DNA of 64,000 nt from Spiroplasma platyhelix PALS-1 (GCF_021496725.1 NZ_CP051215.1:680500-744499); one strand, 5' to 3'. Shown: positions 45,032 through 57,599, numbered from the stretch's first letter. The notes: a model not told the origin generated them from the sequence alone. Numbers and translations are program-made.

Positions 45032-47572
45032 ATGTTATATGATAAGAAATTGGTTGAGAAATTAAATAAGGATTTAGTGCAACACTTTCCGCACTTAAAA
45101 ACAATTGAAAAAAACTATCAAATTACCCACGAAGGTGTATCAAGAATGGTAATGCTTGATCGTTATTCACAAAAAGATAAAAATTTAAATACTTTAAAAA
45201 TTGGTGATTTAGTTATCACAGTAATTAAAGAAGACCCAGTTTTTCCAACAAGAGCAATTGGATATGTAAGTGAACAAATTAATGAGCAAACTTATGCTGT
45301 AAAAATTGAAGAAGAATATGCTCTTTCAATTGACCCTAATTTAATTAAACTTTCTGGTAAAGCTGGATACGTTCATAAGCAAAAATATGAATTAGAAAAA
45401 CCATTAGAATTATTTTATGAACAAATTGCTTATCGTGTTAGCAAAAGTCTATCTGCTCAAGAAGATACAGAAGAAAAACAAAAAGCACAACTAAATAATT
45501 TCTATCATGAATTAAAAAATCTTAACATTGTTCCTGCAGGAAGAGTTCTATATGGTGCCGGTAGCGATTCTGATGTTACTTTCTTTAATTGTTTTGTCAT
45601 GCCTTTCATTAAAGACTCAAGAGAAGGAATTGCAAGCCATAGACAACAAGTAATGGAAATTATGTCTCATGGTGGTGGAGTTGGTTCCAATGGCTCTACT
45701 TTACGACCAAAAGGAACTATAGCTAAGAGTGTTGGTGGTAAATCATCAGGTTCAGTTTCTTGATTAAATGACCTTTCTACTTTAACTCATTTAGTTGAAC
45801 AAGGCGGATCTCGTCGTGGAGCACAAATGATCATGCTTGCTGACTGACATCCTGACATCATTGAATTTATCATCTCAAAAATGCAAAATCCAAAAATTCT
45901 TCTATGATTGAAAGAAAACTCAAAATCAGAAATTATTCGTCAAGAAGCAACTAAAAAATTAAAATTTGAACCACTGTCAGAAGAAGAACACGAATCCTAT
46001 CAAGCAATTTTAAACCATGAAGAATTATTTAAAGGTAACATCATCGAAAATGCTAAACAAAAATTAGCTTTAGGCGGTGAGTGAAAAGTTTTAAGAAAAA
46101 ACTTCCTAACAGGAACTAATATTTCTATAACTATTTCTGATGAATTTATGCAAGCTGTTGGCAATAATGGTGATTGAGAATTAAGATTTCCCGATCTTGA
46201 AAACTACACAGTAACCCAAAAGCAAGGATACGATGAGAACTGAAATAAAATTGGTGACATCCATGAATGAGAAAAAATGGGTTACCCAATTAAAACTTAT
46301 AAAACAATCAAAGCTAGTGACTTATGAGATCTAATTAACTTCTGTGCAACTTACTCAGCTGAACCAGGAATTTTCTTTATTGATAAAGCAAATGAAATGA
46401 CTAATGCTCGTGCTTATGGCATGAAAGTTGTTGCAACTAACCCTTGTGGCGAACAACCACTAGCACCTTATTCAGTTTGTAATTTAGCTGCGATTAATTT
46501 AGCTAACTTTGTTGACAAAGAAACTCATGAAGTACTGTATCAAAAATTAAGTGACAGTGTCACTACATGTGTGCGCTTACAAGATAATGTGATTGATGCA
46601 ACTCCTTATTTTTTAGAACCAAATAAAAAACAAGCACTTGGTGAAAGAAGAATTGGTCTTGGGGTAATGGGACTACATGACTTATTAATTTGAGCAAATC
46701 TAAAATATGGTTCAAAAGAAGCAAATGAAGTAACAAATAAAGTTTTTGAAACAATTTCTACTAGTGCCTATCGTGCTTCAATTGCCATTGCAAAAGAAAA
46801 AGGTTCATTTCCTTTTCTAGCAAGTCGTGAAGATTTCATCAACACAGGTTTTATGAAAACTATGCCTGAAGATATAAGAGCAGATATCTTAAAATATGGT
46901 ATCCGTAATTCGCACTTACTAACAGTTGCTCCTACTGGTTCAACAGGAACTATGGTTGGTGTTTCAACTGGACTTGAACCTTACTTTGCCTTCTCATATT
47001 TTAGAAGTGGTCGTTTAGGAAAATTCATGGAAGTTAAGGCTAACATCGCTAAAGAATGATTGAACTATCATCCTGAATTCAAAGAAAAAGCACTTCCTGA
47101 TATTTTTATCGCAGCAATGCAATTAGAACCTAAAGAACATGCTGATGTTCAATGTATCATTCAACGCTGAGTTGATTCATCAATCTCAAAAACAGTTAAC
47201 GCACCTAAAGGCTACTCAGTAAAGCAAGTAGAAAAAATTTACTACAATCTCTACCTTGGTGGAGCTAAAGGTGGAACAGTTTATGTTGATGGTTCAAGAG
47301 ACAGTCAAGTGCTTTCACTATCAGATGATGAAAGCAACCAACTGCAAGAACAAGTAAACTTAATTGACCTTGGTCTAACAGCAACACTAACTGCGGAATT
47401 TGAAGAAACATCTAAACCTGTCAAGCCAGGCTGACGAAGTGATCGCCAAGATCGTAAGATTGGAACCGATCTAGGAGACTTATGTCAAATGTGTAAAGAG
47501 GGTATCCTAGTTCTTTCATCAGGATGCTTCACTTGCAACAACTGTGGGATGCAAACTAAATGCGGTCTATAA
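45032..47572 (+). CDS. nrdJ: adenosylcobalamin-dependent (class II) ribonucleotide reductase
   Basis: 846 residues, numerous TGA codons as Trp. Redox Cys187 (FFNCFVMPF) and Cys483 (PYSVCNL), radical Cys472 in NPCGEQPL with Glu474, GSTGTMVGVSTGLEPYFAF near residue 640, and a Cys-rich C-terminal motif (CQMCKEGILVLSSGC, CNNCG). This matches the NrdJ family using adenosylcobalamin. Reduces ribonucleotides to deoxyribonucleotides; no radical-generating small subunit is adjacent or needed. The enzyme makes the cell depend on imported B12, since no cobalamin synthesis genes are visible. Upstream GGAGAAGG site; terminator follows. Confidence 0.9.
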
Positions 47573-47613
47573 AATTATTTTATTAATATAGTAAAACTCA
47601 ACTTTTAATAATA

Positions 47614-47663
47614 AAATGCTTCGTGTGAATCTTTAGAAAAAAGTTTCCTGAAGCATTTTTTAC
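47614..47663 (+). terminator. terminator after nrdJ
   Basis: AAATGCTTC (47614-47622) pairs with GAAGCATTT (47650-47658), followed by TTT; 41 bases beyond the stop at 47572. The loop is long, so efficiency is uncertain. Confidence 0.7.
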
Positions 47664-47687
47664 TAAGCTATCATATATTATTTAAAT

Positions 47688-47996
47688 TCAAAATAGATAA
47701 ATAAAATCATTAAAAGCCAAGCAATTACTTGAGTCAAAGAAAAAACTCATGTAATAACATTTACACTAATAACTAATTCAGTTTCTGCAAAAAGAATCAA
47801 AAAAGGAATATTAGCAATTAAATTAGTCAATAAAGCATGAAACATCAAAACTCAATTTTTACCTTTAGCATTAAAATATGTCATAAAACTTTGAGTAGAA
47901 ACATAAAAAATAAAAAATCAAATCATTTTTTGAAAAATAAAAAAACTACGATTAACTAAATCTGAATCATTTTTATTAAGAAAAGCAGTGAACGAA
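47688..47996 (-). pseudogene. truncated MATE-like efflux protein, C-terminal part
   Basis: An open frame on the minus strand ends TAA at 47688-47690 and runs upstream to about 47996, where an IS3 sequence begins. About 100 residues with three membrane helices (FQKMIWFFIFYVSTQSFMTY, LLTNLIANIPFLILFAE, VNVITWVFSLTQVIAWLLMI) resemble the C-terminal half of MATE-type transporters. No start codon or ribosome site remains. The 5' part was lost at the junction with the insertion sequence. A short hydrophobic pseudogene; the family is a guess. Confidence 0.55.
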
Positions 47997-47997
47997 T

Positions 47998-48330
47998 ATT
48001 AGTGAAGAAAATAATATCAAATTAGTTATTGAAACATTAAAATCAGCACTATTACTTACAAATAAAGAAAAATTGAATGGTTTAATACTGCACTCTGATC
48101 AAGGATTTCAGTATACTTCCATTCAATATAAAAATGTATGCAAATCTTATGGACTAAATCCTTCTTATTCAAGAAAAGGAACACCATTAGATAATACAGT
48201 TATTGAAAGTTTCCATTCAATTCTTAAGAAAGAAACTATCTATAATAAGTTTATCAAAACAAAACACGATATGATTAATTTAATTCATGAATGAATAAAC
48301 TTTTATCAATCATATCGTGTTAGACTATAA
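47998..48330 (+). mobile_element. IS3-family transposase OrfB remnant, copy 1
   Basis: Open frame beginning at the break (47998) with no start codon; ends TAA at 48328-48330. Retains the second catalytic Asp in HSDQGFQYTS and the Glu in DNTVIESFHSILKKE, but lacks the N-terminal half with the first Asp, so it is inactive. Nearly identical to copy 2 from 50104 on. The downstream match continues to about 48373. It probably derives from insertion plus deletion into the MATE-like gene. Confidence 0.85.
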
Positions 48331-48373
48331 TTAACTTTTTATTTTACTTGTCTACTTTATAGCTAGCACTCCA

Positions 48374-48650
48374 ATGAACATAATGCACTTTTTTAATTGT
48401 AAATAATTTTTCTTCTGCTAAAATAATTGTGGAATAAATTTTATTTTTAATTAGCTTTGCAACAGATGATAACGAATTAAGAAAAATAAGATGAATTTAA
48501 AGGGTTATTTTTAATATTAGATATGAAAATGAAAATGAAATTACAACGATTACTTTTTGGGAAAAACACATGAATTTAGAACTAAGTTTTGAAAAAGTAA
48601 TTAAAGATTAAGAATATTCCACAATTAAAAATCTCAATTAGGAGGTAGGG
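48374..48650. other. degenerate intergenic region
   Basis: No intact gene. A short plus-strand fragment ending TAA at 48611 (IFNIRYENENEITTITFWEK) and a minus-strand fragment around 48400-48470 look like decayed coding sequence but match nothing I know. Confidence 0.5.
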
Positions 48651-48803
48651 ATGAACAAAAATTTGATCTTATTTTTTTATTTGCTTTATGTTATAATGAA
48701 TCAAATAAATGAGTTAACAATTAATTACCATTATCAAAAAGTATTAAAAAAGGGGGATTGATCACAAGGTAGGGGGTATAGAGTATGTGAAATTGAATTT
48801 TAA
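48651..48803 (+). CDS. possible 50-aa ORF, doubtful
   Basis: ATG at 48651 after TAGGAGGTAGGG, stop TAA at 48801-48803. A hydrophobic start (NLILFFYLLYVIM) and a basic tail. However, an extended -10 promoter (TG-T-TATAAT) lies inside it and the next gene starts within its end at 48785, so the frame may simply be the promoter region of that gene. Listed for completeness. Confidence 0.3.
48689..48697 (+). promoter_or_regulatory. extended -10 promoter
   Basis: TGTTATAAT (TG-N-TATAAT) about 88 bases upstream of the start codon at 48785. A TTGATC at 48663-48668 is too far (23 bases) to be a good -35. Confidence 0.45.
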
Positions 48804-49252
48804 AAGTTATTAATCCCTTTAATATTTATAAAATTTTTAAAGCAATTAAGTCGTGATGTGAAAAAAGAAAGAAAAAACATCAAGAAATAATTGATAATCA
48901 AGCACAAGTAGTAATTACTAGAAAAAAAATTGATGCTGATGCTAAAAAATCTAAAGAGTTTAGAAATACTGTTTTAGAGCTTGCGGATGGATCGGGAGCT
49001 GCAACCAATCAAAATAATTCTAAAAGATGACAAAAAGTTAAAAGTATATATTTAAAAGATGGTGATAAAGAATTTTCTATGAACTTTGACCAAGATGAAT
49101 CTCAAACAATGAATGACAAAGAACAACAGTTGACAGATAATATTATTGACGAAACAAAAAGTACGAATGAAAAAGAGGTAAGTAGAGGGGAAAGCTATGG
49201 AACTAATTTTTACAACAAACCAAGAAAAATTGAAGAAAAGCATACTGAATAA
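48785..49252 (+). CDS. hypothetical protein, 155 aa
   Basis: ATG at 48785 (Trp-coded TGA is the second codon) behind AGGGGG. A short hydrophobic N terminus, then basic helical sequence (KSWCEKRKKKHQEIIDNQAQ) and a long acidic, polar tail rich in Asp, Glu, Gln and Thr. No domain recognised. It overlaps the next gene by 56 bases in another frame, as seen in compact mobile elements. It belongs to a patch flanked by two IS3 remnants. Confidence 0.65.
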
Positions 49253-49781
49253 TTTTCAAATTGATTTATTGTATAAGTTAGTTACTGAGTACGTTAAATT
49301 AAGGTTTAAGGATAAAAATAAATTAAGCAATAAATATATAATTAATCAATTTGATTCATTAATACAATTTTTAGATATAGTTGATGGAAATTTGAACAAA
49401 AAGATTTATTTTGAAGATTATTTTAAACACGAAAAAAAGTATAATTTAAAATTACCTATAGATTTTAAAAAATTGGAAAATGAAATTATTGAAAGACCTT
49501 ATTATAAACAAATTTTAAAAAAATGAATTTTTTTATATGTTCTTACAATTGATAAAAAAATTCAAGATGAAGTGTTTTTAGAAATTTATGATGCATTTGA
49601 TAAGCATTATAATGAGAAACATTGTAAAGAAGAAACTATAAAAAAATATAGTTATCATCATAATGACATAATTAAATATCCAAATCCGAATCAAAAAACA
49701 ATTAATAAAGTTAATAAAGAATTTAATAATCACCATTTTGATAAACTAAATAATTATTATGGTAATCGAACTTATGTTTAA
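49197..49781 (+). CDS. hypothetical protein, 194 aa
   Basis: ATG at 49197 after AGAGGGGAAAG; one TGA Trp; ends TAA at 49779-49781. Rich in Lys, Asn, Tyr and His; helical N-terminal two-thirds (YKLVTEYVKLRFKDKNKLSN), His/Asn/Tyr-rich end. No signal peptide or membrane helix. Not recognised. Overlaps the preceding gene by 56 bases, so the two are co-transcribed. A perfect terminator follows. Perhaps cargo of a lost mobile element. Confidence 0.7.
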
Positions 49782-49782
49782 A

Positions 49783-49806
49783 AAAGGCCTTAAGGCCTTT
49801 TTATTG
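49783..49806. terminator. bidirectional terminator
   Basis: A perfect palindrome AAAAAGGCCTTAAGGCCTTTTT immediately after the stop at 49781; A and T runs on each side allow use from both strands. Confidence 0.85.
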
Positions 49807-49926
49807 TTTAATAATTATCTTATCAATCAGTTGTTTAGAACTCGGTAGTAGTATTTTATAATATGCTTCACCAATTTTTAAATTTTTTAGTTCATTTGGA
49901 AGAACAATATATTCTTCAACTTCCCT
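49801..49926 (-). pseudogene. C-terminal fragment of an unknown protein
   Basis: On the minus strand a frame ends TAA at 49801-49803 and reads back to the IS3 junction near 49926. About 40 residues remain (EVEEYIVLPNELKNLKIGEA, PSSKQLIDKIIIKQ). The rest of the gene was removed where the IS3 copy begins. The fragment is reminiscent of mobile-element or conjugation proteins, without certainty. Confidence 0.4.
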
Positions 49927-50436
49927 AATTATCAATCTCTAAAAAATTCTACCTTTAATTTATTACAAAGAAATTTCAAAGCTAATAAATCAAATGAAAA
50001 ACGAGTAACTGCTATTACATATATTAGAATTCCATATGAACAAAAATATCTTTATTTAAGCACAATTATTGATTTATATAATCGTGAAATTATTGCTTAC
50101 AAAATTAGTGAAGAAAATAATATCAAATTAGTTATTGAAACATTAAAATCAGCACTATTACTTACAAATAAAGAAAAATTGAATGGTTTAATACTGCACT
50201 CTAATCAAGGATTTCAGTATACTTCCATTCAATATAAAAATGTATGCAAATCTTATGGACTAAATCCTTCTTATTCAAGAAAAGGAACACCATTAGATAA
50301 TGCAGTTATTGAAAGTTTCCATTCAATTCTTAAGAAAGAAACTATCTATAATAAGTTTATCAAAACAAAACACGATATGATTAATTTAATTCATGAATGA
50401 ATAAACTTTTATCAATCATATCGTGTTAGACTATAA
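49921..50436 (+). mobile_element. IS3-family transposase OrfB remnant, copy 2
   Basis: Open frame from about 49921 to TAA at 50434-50436, no start codon. The 5' part carries NLLQRNFKANKSNEKRVTAITYI, where the first catalytic Asp of TDITYI is Ala; the second Asp is Asn (HSNQGFQYTS); the Glu (DNAVIESFH) remains. With two of three catalytic residues lost and no N terminus, it cannot transpose. 2,106 bases from copy 1 and nearly identical over the shared 333 bases. Confidence 0.88.
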
Positions 50437-50473
50437 TTAACTTTTTATTTTACTTGTCTACTTTATAGGTAGC

Positions 50474-50499
50474 ACTCCACTTAACACTAAGTGACTTTT

Positions 50500-50500
<1 letters not shown>
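50474..50500 (+). terminator. hairpin with T-run after IS3 copy 2
   Basis: CACTTA and TAAGTG form a short stem around ACAC, followed by ACTTTTTT, reading rightward just before the metG stop codon. A similar hairpin-and-T-run follows the IS3 copy 1 end near 48395, so it may belong to the element. Confidence 0.5.
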
Positions 50501-52077
<1,577 letters not shown>

Positions 52078-52092
52078 TTTCTACTCTTTCTT

Positions 52093-53388
52093 CTATTTAA
52101 ATACTTTGTTGAAAATGTAATCAACATTACTTAGAAATTGCTTTTCATTATAACATTGATTTAACTGTTCGTCAGATAAATATTTATCAACACCATTTTC
52201 TTTTAGTACTATTTTAAAATCCTGATTTTCTTTTTGTGCTGTTAGCGTAACTTTTTGCACAAAATCATAAGCTTCTTCTCTTGTTAGCTCAGGATTATTT
52301 TTAATTATTGCTAGCAACACTGGTTGAGAAAAATAAATGTTATTTGCTTGCTTTAAATTATCATTCATTGCTTGGGTGTTGACAACTAAGTTTGTTAGCA
52401 ATTCTGTCATCCTCTTAGCAATAAAATCTAGACTATGATAGACATCAGGAAAGATGATTCTTTCGTTAGAACTATGCGAGATATCACGTTCGTATCATAG
52501 TAAATTATTTTCATAGCCAACACTAACATAACTACGAATTAATCTTGCTAGACCCATAATATTTTCTGAAGCAATTGGATTTTTTTTATGTGGCATGGAA
52601 CTTGAACCTTTTTGTTCATTTGAAAATCCCTCTAGTAATTCGTTGACTTCACTACGTTGACTTAAACGAATTTCTAAAGCAATCTTTTCAATTGTTGAAG
52701 CAATGTTAGCTAAAGTTGCTAACAAGAAAGCATGACGGTCTCTTTGCACAACTTGTGTGGCACAACTATCTACTTTCATATCTCAACTTTGAGCAACTAT
52801 CTCACTTACTTTTGGTGACACATGAGCAAAATTACCAACTGAACCAGTAATCTTCACTACTTCAATTTGTTCTCTTGCTAATTTAAAACGTGCTATTTGA
52901 CGATTAAGTTCATCGTATCATAAAGCAAACTTTAAACCTAAACTAGTAGGTTCAGCAAAAATACCATGGGTACGACCAATAATTAATTGTTCTTTATATT
53001 TCATTGCTAAATCTTTTAATTGCTTTTGTAAGGCTACTAAATCACCATCAATAATTTGATTAGCTAACTTAATTTGATAATTTTGCACACTATCAACCAT
53101 ATCAGTTGAAGTCAAGCCATAATGAATTCAACGACTTTCACTTTGTAAATTAGCACTTAACATTCTTGTGAAAGCAACAACATCATGTTTTAATTGTTGT
53201 TCTAATTTATCCATCAAAGGTAAATCTAATTTAGTATTTGCTTTAATTTTAGAAAAATCATCTTCGCTAATAATATTTAATTCTTTTAAAGCTTGACAAA
53301 CATCAATTTGAAATTTTAATCATAAAGTAAAACGATTTTCTTTACTTCAAATCTTTGTCATCTCTTCTGTAATATAACGATCAATCAT
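52093..53388 (-). CDS. purB: adenylosuccinate lyase
   Basis: 431 residues. Fumarase-superfamily signature SSMPHKKNP near residue 260, upstream STDMVDSVQNYQ and GRTHGIFAEPT motifs. Cleaves adenylosuccinate to AMP and fumarate. With purA 12 bases upstream it forms the IMP-to-AMP branch; the other branch step (SAICAR lyase) is not needed in an organism without de novo purine synthesis. AUG at 53388 behind AGGAGG. Confidence 0.95.
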
Positions 53389-53399
53389 AATTAGCCTCC

Positions 53400-54695
53400 T
53401 TACTGAACTAAGATTGTTTGGGTTCTGTTTGGTCCAACTGAAAACATAGTAATTGGCACACCAACAAGTTCACTAATTTTCTTTAAATAGTTTTGAGCAT
53501 TAATTGGTAGTTGATCAAAACTAGTAACCTTAGTGATGTCTTCAGTTCAACCTGGCATAGTAATGAATTGCGGCTGACATTGAGCAAAATTCTTAATTTG
53601 ACTAGGAACGTATTTAATTTCTTGATTATTTAATAAGTAACTAGTACAAATCTTTAATTCCTTTATTCCTGACAGTACATCTAGTAACATAATCGCTAAA
53701 CCTGTAAAGCCATTAATTTCAGCACTATACTTTAAAATCACAGCATCAAATCAACCAATTCTTCTTGGACGTTTTGAAACTGTTCCATATTCGTTACCAA
53801 CTTCACGAATTGTTCTTGCAATTTCATCTTCAAATTCTGTTGGAAAAACTCCTTCACCCACTCTTGTATTGTAGGCTTTTGTAATGCCAATGATGTTTGT
53901 TACTGCTTTTAAACACAAACCTGTACCTGTTGCAATTGAACTGGCAATTGGATGAGAAGAAGTAACAAATGGATAAGTTCCATGATCTAAATCAAGTAAA
54001 CTTCCTTGTGCTCCTTCAAACAACACAATTTGATTTGCTTTTACTTTTTCATCTAATAAAACTCTTGTATCAGTAATATAGTTTTGAAATTGTGGTAGTA
54101 ATTCATTAAAAATACGATCAGTAATTTTTGTAACATCAAAAGTTTCTTGACAGTTGTACACCAACTTTAAGATCTTATTTTTATGTTCAACATTAAATGT
54201 TAGTTTCTTGACAAATTCTTCTTTGTCAAGTAAATCACCAATTCTGATGCCAACACGATTCATCTTATCAGCGTAGCAAGGCCCAATCCCTTTTTTTGTT
54301 GTTCCAATTGCTTGCTCTTTTCGAGCTAATTCTTGACATTCATCTAAGGCAGAATGATAAGGAAAAATAATATGAGCACGATCAGAAATTTTTAAATTCT
54401 CACAGCTGTAGCCATTTTCTTTTAAATAGTTGATCTCACTAACTAGCTTCTCTAAGTTGACAACACAACCATTAGCTATCACACAAGTAACTTTTTGATT
54501 AAAAATTCCTGAGGGAATAATACTCAATTTAAATTTTTTGTTGTCAAAAACAATCGTGTGTCCAGCGTTATCTCCACCACTTCAACGAACAATCACATCA
54601 GCATTTTGAGCAAAGTAATCTGTAATTTTTCCCTTACCTTCATCACCCCATTGACTCCCAATAACAGCAGTTGTTTGATATTTTGTTTCTAACAT
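53400..54695 (-). CDS. purA: adenylosuccinate synthetase
   Basis: 431 residues. N-terminal GDEGKGK with catalytic Asp and the GHT loop, [56 protein letters not shown], and C-terminal [10 protein letters not shown]. Converts IMP plus Asp to adenylosuccinate with GTP. Stop codon 12 bases before purB begins. Two TGA codons as Trp. Confidence 0.96.
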
Positions 54696-54720
54696 TATTT
54701 TTCCTCTTTCATTTTTTTAC

Positions 54721-55290
54721 TTAAAATTGTTGATTGTTAAATTTATTCATTAGATTAGTAATGTTGTCATCTTTCAATCAAGTTAGAATTGCATCAACAA
54801 AAAACTTTTCATTATTGTTGATAAGTAACAATTCTTGATAATCAAAATTGCTTAGAACTCAGTCAACAGTACTAAACTTAGCATTTCTACCAACACCAAT
54901 TCTCAAACGCATTAAATCTTTTGCTTTTGTTTTTTCAAAAATATCAGTAAGACCATTATGGCCAGCTGCTGATCCTTTATTTTTAAATTGAATGCGACCA
55001 AAAGGTAAATCAATCTCATCATGAATAATCAGAACATCTTCTGATTTAATTTTAAAATAATTCATAAAACTAACAACACAACTACCAGATAAATTCATAA
55101 ATGTTAAAGGCTTTAATAAGATAACATCTTGACTTTTATATTTTGTCTTAACAAACTCACCATCAAATTTATGTTGTTTTAGTGAAACCTTTAGTTCCTT
55201 GCTTAAACTATCAAGAACAATAAATCCAGCATTATGTCGCGTTAACTCATATTTTTTTCCTGGATTGCCTAATCCAACAATCAATTTCAT
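54721..55290 (-). CDS. pth: peptidyl-tRNA hydrolase
   Basis: 189 residues from the ATG at 55290; a longer frame from 55317 adds nine non-conserved residues. Family motifs: LIVGLGNPGKKYELTRHNAGF with catalytic His, PLTFMNLSG, IIHDEIDLPFG and GSAAGHNGL. Recycles tRNA from dropped-off peptidyl-tRNA. Starts 13 bases after prs, giving the prs-pth pair seen in many Firmicutes. Confidence 0.95.
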
Positions 55291-55303
55291 TGTTTTAATT
55301 CCT

Positions 55304-56317
55304 TTATTTACTATCACTTATTTTTTTAACTTCAGTAATTAAAGTTTCAGTTTTACCATCATAAACTGCCGTTAGTGATTCATTATTAATTGAAGCATTA
55401 ATCATATCCGCAATAAACCCAGCAATTGAGATAACTTTTAAACCATCAAATTGCTTTTCATTAACAATACTAATTGTATCTGTCACAACAACTTGATTAA
55501 TTGTTCCTTCTTTAATTACTTGCGTAAACTTTTGTGCTGCATCAACACTAAAAAGACCATGCGTTGCTAGAATATGAATTGATTTAGCACCATGTTGTTT
55601 GATTGCTTTTGCTGCATTAATAATTGTTCCACCTGTATCAATCATGTCATCAATAATGATAGCATTCTTATCCTTGACATCACCAAGCACAAACTCTACA
55701 GTACTTTCATTTGGCTTTGCTCTTCTTTTATCAATAACTGCTAAACCACAATTAAGAAAATTACCCAATCTTCTTGCACGAGTAACACCACCATGATCGG
55801 GAGAAACAACAACTAAATCTTCCATATTTTGTTGAATAATGTAAGCAGCTAAATCTTGTGTTGCTCTTAAATCATCAACTGGAATATCAAAATATCCTTG
55901 CTCTTGTGGAGAATGTAAATCAACAGTCATCAAACGATTGATGCCTGCTGTAACTAATAAATTAGCAATTAATTTACATGTAATTGGTTGACGACCTGTC
56001 ATTTTACGATCTTGGCGTGCATACCCAAAGTAAGGAATGACAGCATGAATCTTAGCTGCTGATGCTCGCATTAAAGCATCAATTGTAATTAATAATTCCA
56101 TTAAATTTTCGTTGACTGATGGTGATGTTGATTGAATTAAATAAACTTCCTTGCCACGCACTGAAGTTTTTAATTGAATATTAAATTCACCATCAGCAAA
56201 ACGGCTGACCTCAATTTCTCCTGGTTTGATATTTAATTTCTGACAAACTAATTCACTAAATTCTTTACTTGCACTTAATCCCAAAACAACAACATTATCT
56301 TTTTCTAAACCACTCAT
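55304..56317 (-). CDS. prs: ribose-phosphate pyrophosphokinase
   Basis: 337 residues; start set at ATG 56317 (a TTG three bases earlier is less likely). ATP site RQDRKMTGRQPIT, Mg-binding HSPQEQGYFDIPVD, flexible loop DKRRAKPNES and PRPP loop IIDDMIDTGGT. Makes PRPP for nucleotide salvage. A TATAAT at 56366-56371 is a probable -10 site. Confidence 0.96.
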   Translation of the reverse strand: MSGLEKDNVVVLGLSASKEFSELVCQKLNIKPGEIEVSRFADGEFNIQLKTSVRGKEVYLIQSTSPSVNENLMELLITIDALMRASAAKIHAVIPYFGYARQDRKMTGRQPITCKLIANLLVTAGINRLMTVDLHSPQEQGYFDIPVDDLRATQDLAAYIIQQNMEDLVVVSPDHGGVTRARRLGNFLNCGLAVIDKRRAKPNESTVEFVLGDVKDKNAIIIDDMIDTGGTIINAAKAIKQHGAKSIHILATHGLFSVDAAQKFTQVIKEGTINQVVVTDTISIVNEKQFDGLKVISIAGFIADMINASINNESLTAVYDGKTETLITEVKKISDSK

Positions 56318-56412
56318 CAATTATTCCTTTCTTTGTTTGTCTAATCAACTTTTTTGTCTAATTTCATTATACTAATAAAACAACAATTATTTTTAAATTA
56401 AAATTATTTTAA

Positions 56413-57243
56413 TTAGATTTTATCCTTTAAAATTAAAAATAATTCGTAAAACATTTTAAAAGTTAGATTCTCAGCTCTAATTGTTAGTGGTCAATTTAAT
56501 GAAGCCAATAATGCAATAGCTTGATCTTTTGGTAGATATGCTGTTAGATTATTAATTAAAGTTTTTCGTTTACTAGCAAAGCATGAACGAACAAAAAATC
56601 AAAATTGCTTTTCATTTTCTAAAGTAACACTATCACGTACTTCAAACAAAACAACACTACTAGTAACTTTAGGTGCTGGAAAGAATGATTGTGGTTTGAC
56701 ATCAAACATCACTTTAACTTGACAATAAAACTGACACATAACAGATAAGTTGCTATAACTTTTTGTTCCAATTTCAGCATTTAATCTTTGAGCAACTTCT
56801 TTTTGCATCATCAGAACAAACGCAGAAAAAAATTGAATATTTTCTAGTAACTTTAAAATAATTGGTGAAGTTAGATAGTAAGGTAAATTTGCAATCACAA
56901 CAATATCCTTATCACCATCAAATTCATTTTCAATCAAACCTGCTAAACTTAACTTTAAAAAATCATAGTTAATAATTGTTAAATTTTTAGTATCCTTAAA
57001 TTCTTGCTCTAAATAAGCACCTAGCTTCTTATCAATTTCTACTGTAACAACTTTTTTAGCCTTCGCAACTAAAAATTTTGTTAGATGACCCAACCCAGTA
57101 CCAATCTCAATGACATTTTTATTTTCAATATCAGTCACACTAGCAATTTTTTTAATGATGTTCTTATCAAATAAAAAATTTTGGCCAAAGCCTTTAATTG
57201 GATGTAAATTGTTTTCTGCTAAAATTGCCTTAACTTCTTTCAT
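56413..57243 (-). CDS. rsmA: 16S rRNA dimethyladenosine transferase
   Basis: 276 residues, one TGA Trp. SAM-binding EIGTGLGHLT, catalytic NLPYYLTSP, VTSSVVLFEVR, and a C-terminal helical domain. N6,N6-dimethylates two adenines in helix 45 of 16S rRNA (KsgA). Starts a gene run with the small membrane protein and DJ-1 gene upstream. Length is normal. Confidence 0.96.
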
Positions 57244-57269
57244 AAATTCAACCTCAAAAATAAAAAATT

Positions 57270-57587
57270 TTAAGTGTTATTCTCAAAATTTTTTATCAAC
57301 GCTCTTTTAGTTTTAAAATAAAAACTTAAAATCATAATCCCTGGCACTAATCCAGCAAACAAACCAATCAACCCAACAAAAAATATTCTTCTTTTTGGAT
57401 TCAACAGCATCAGAACAGAAAATGAAAAAACAATAATTTCAATTAACGCAATCACAACTAAAAATGTAATCCACATCATTGATAAGTTACTAATAAATGC
57501 ATAAATAATTGAAAGCACAAAAAAACCTGCTGAAAAAAGCATTCCAATTATTGCTGAAAATCTTAAATAACTCTCATTTACTGCCAT
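57270..57587 (-). CDS. small membrane protein, 105 aa
   Basis: Three to four membrane helices (FSAIIGMLFSAGFFVLSIIY, LVVIALIEIIVFSFSVLMLL, FFVGLIGLFAGLVPGIMILS) with a GLIGLFAG-like Gly-rich segment and a basic C-terminal end. Starts with ATG 12 bases after the DJ-1-like gene and lies 26 bases before rsmA. Not recognised; a DUF4064-like small membrane protein is possible. Confidence 0.65.
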   Translation of the reverse strand: MAVNESYLRFSAIIGMLFSAGFFVLSIIYAFISNLSMMWITFLVVIALIEIIVFSFSVLMLLNPKRRIFFVGLIGLFAGLVPGIMILSFYFKTKRALIKNFENNT

Positions 57588-57599
57588 ATCTATTTCCTT

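Noticed and set aside
45032..47572. Reductase split into several frames (apparent pseudogene)
   Set aside because: All breaks are TGA codons read as Trp; one open frame results with all catalytic Cys intact.
48651..48803. Confident small gene
   Set aside because: A promoter-like element lies inside it and the next gene starts within its end.
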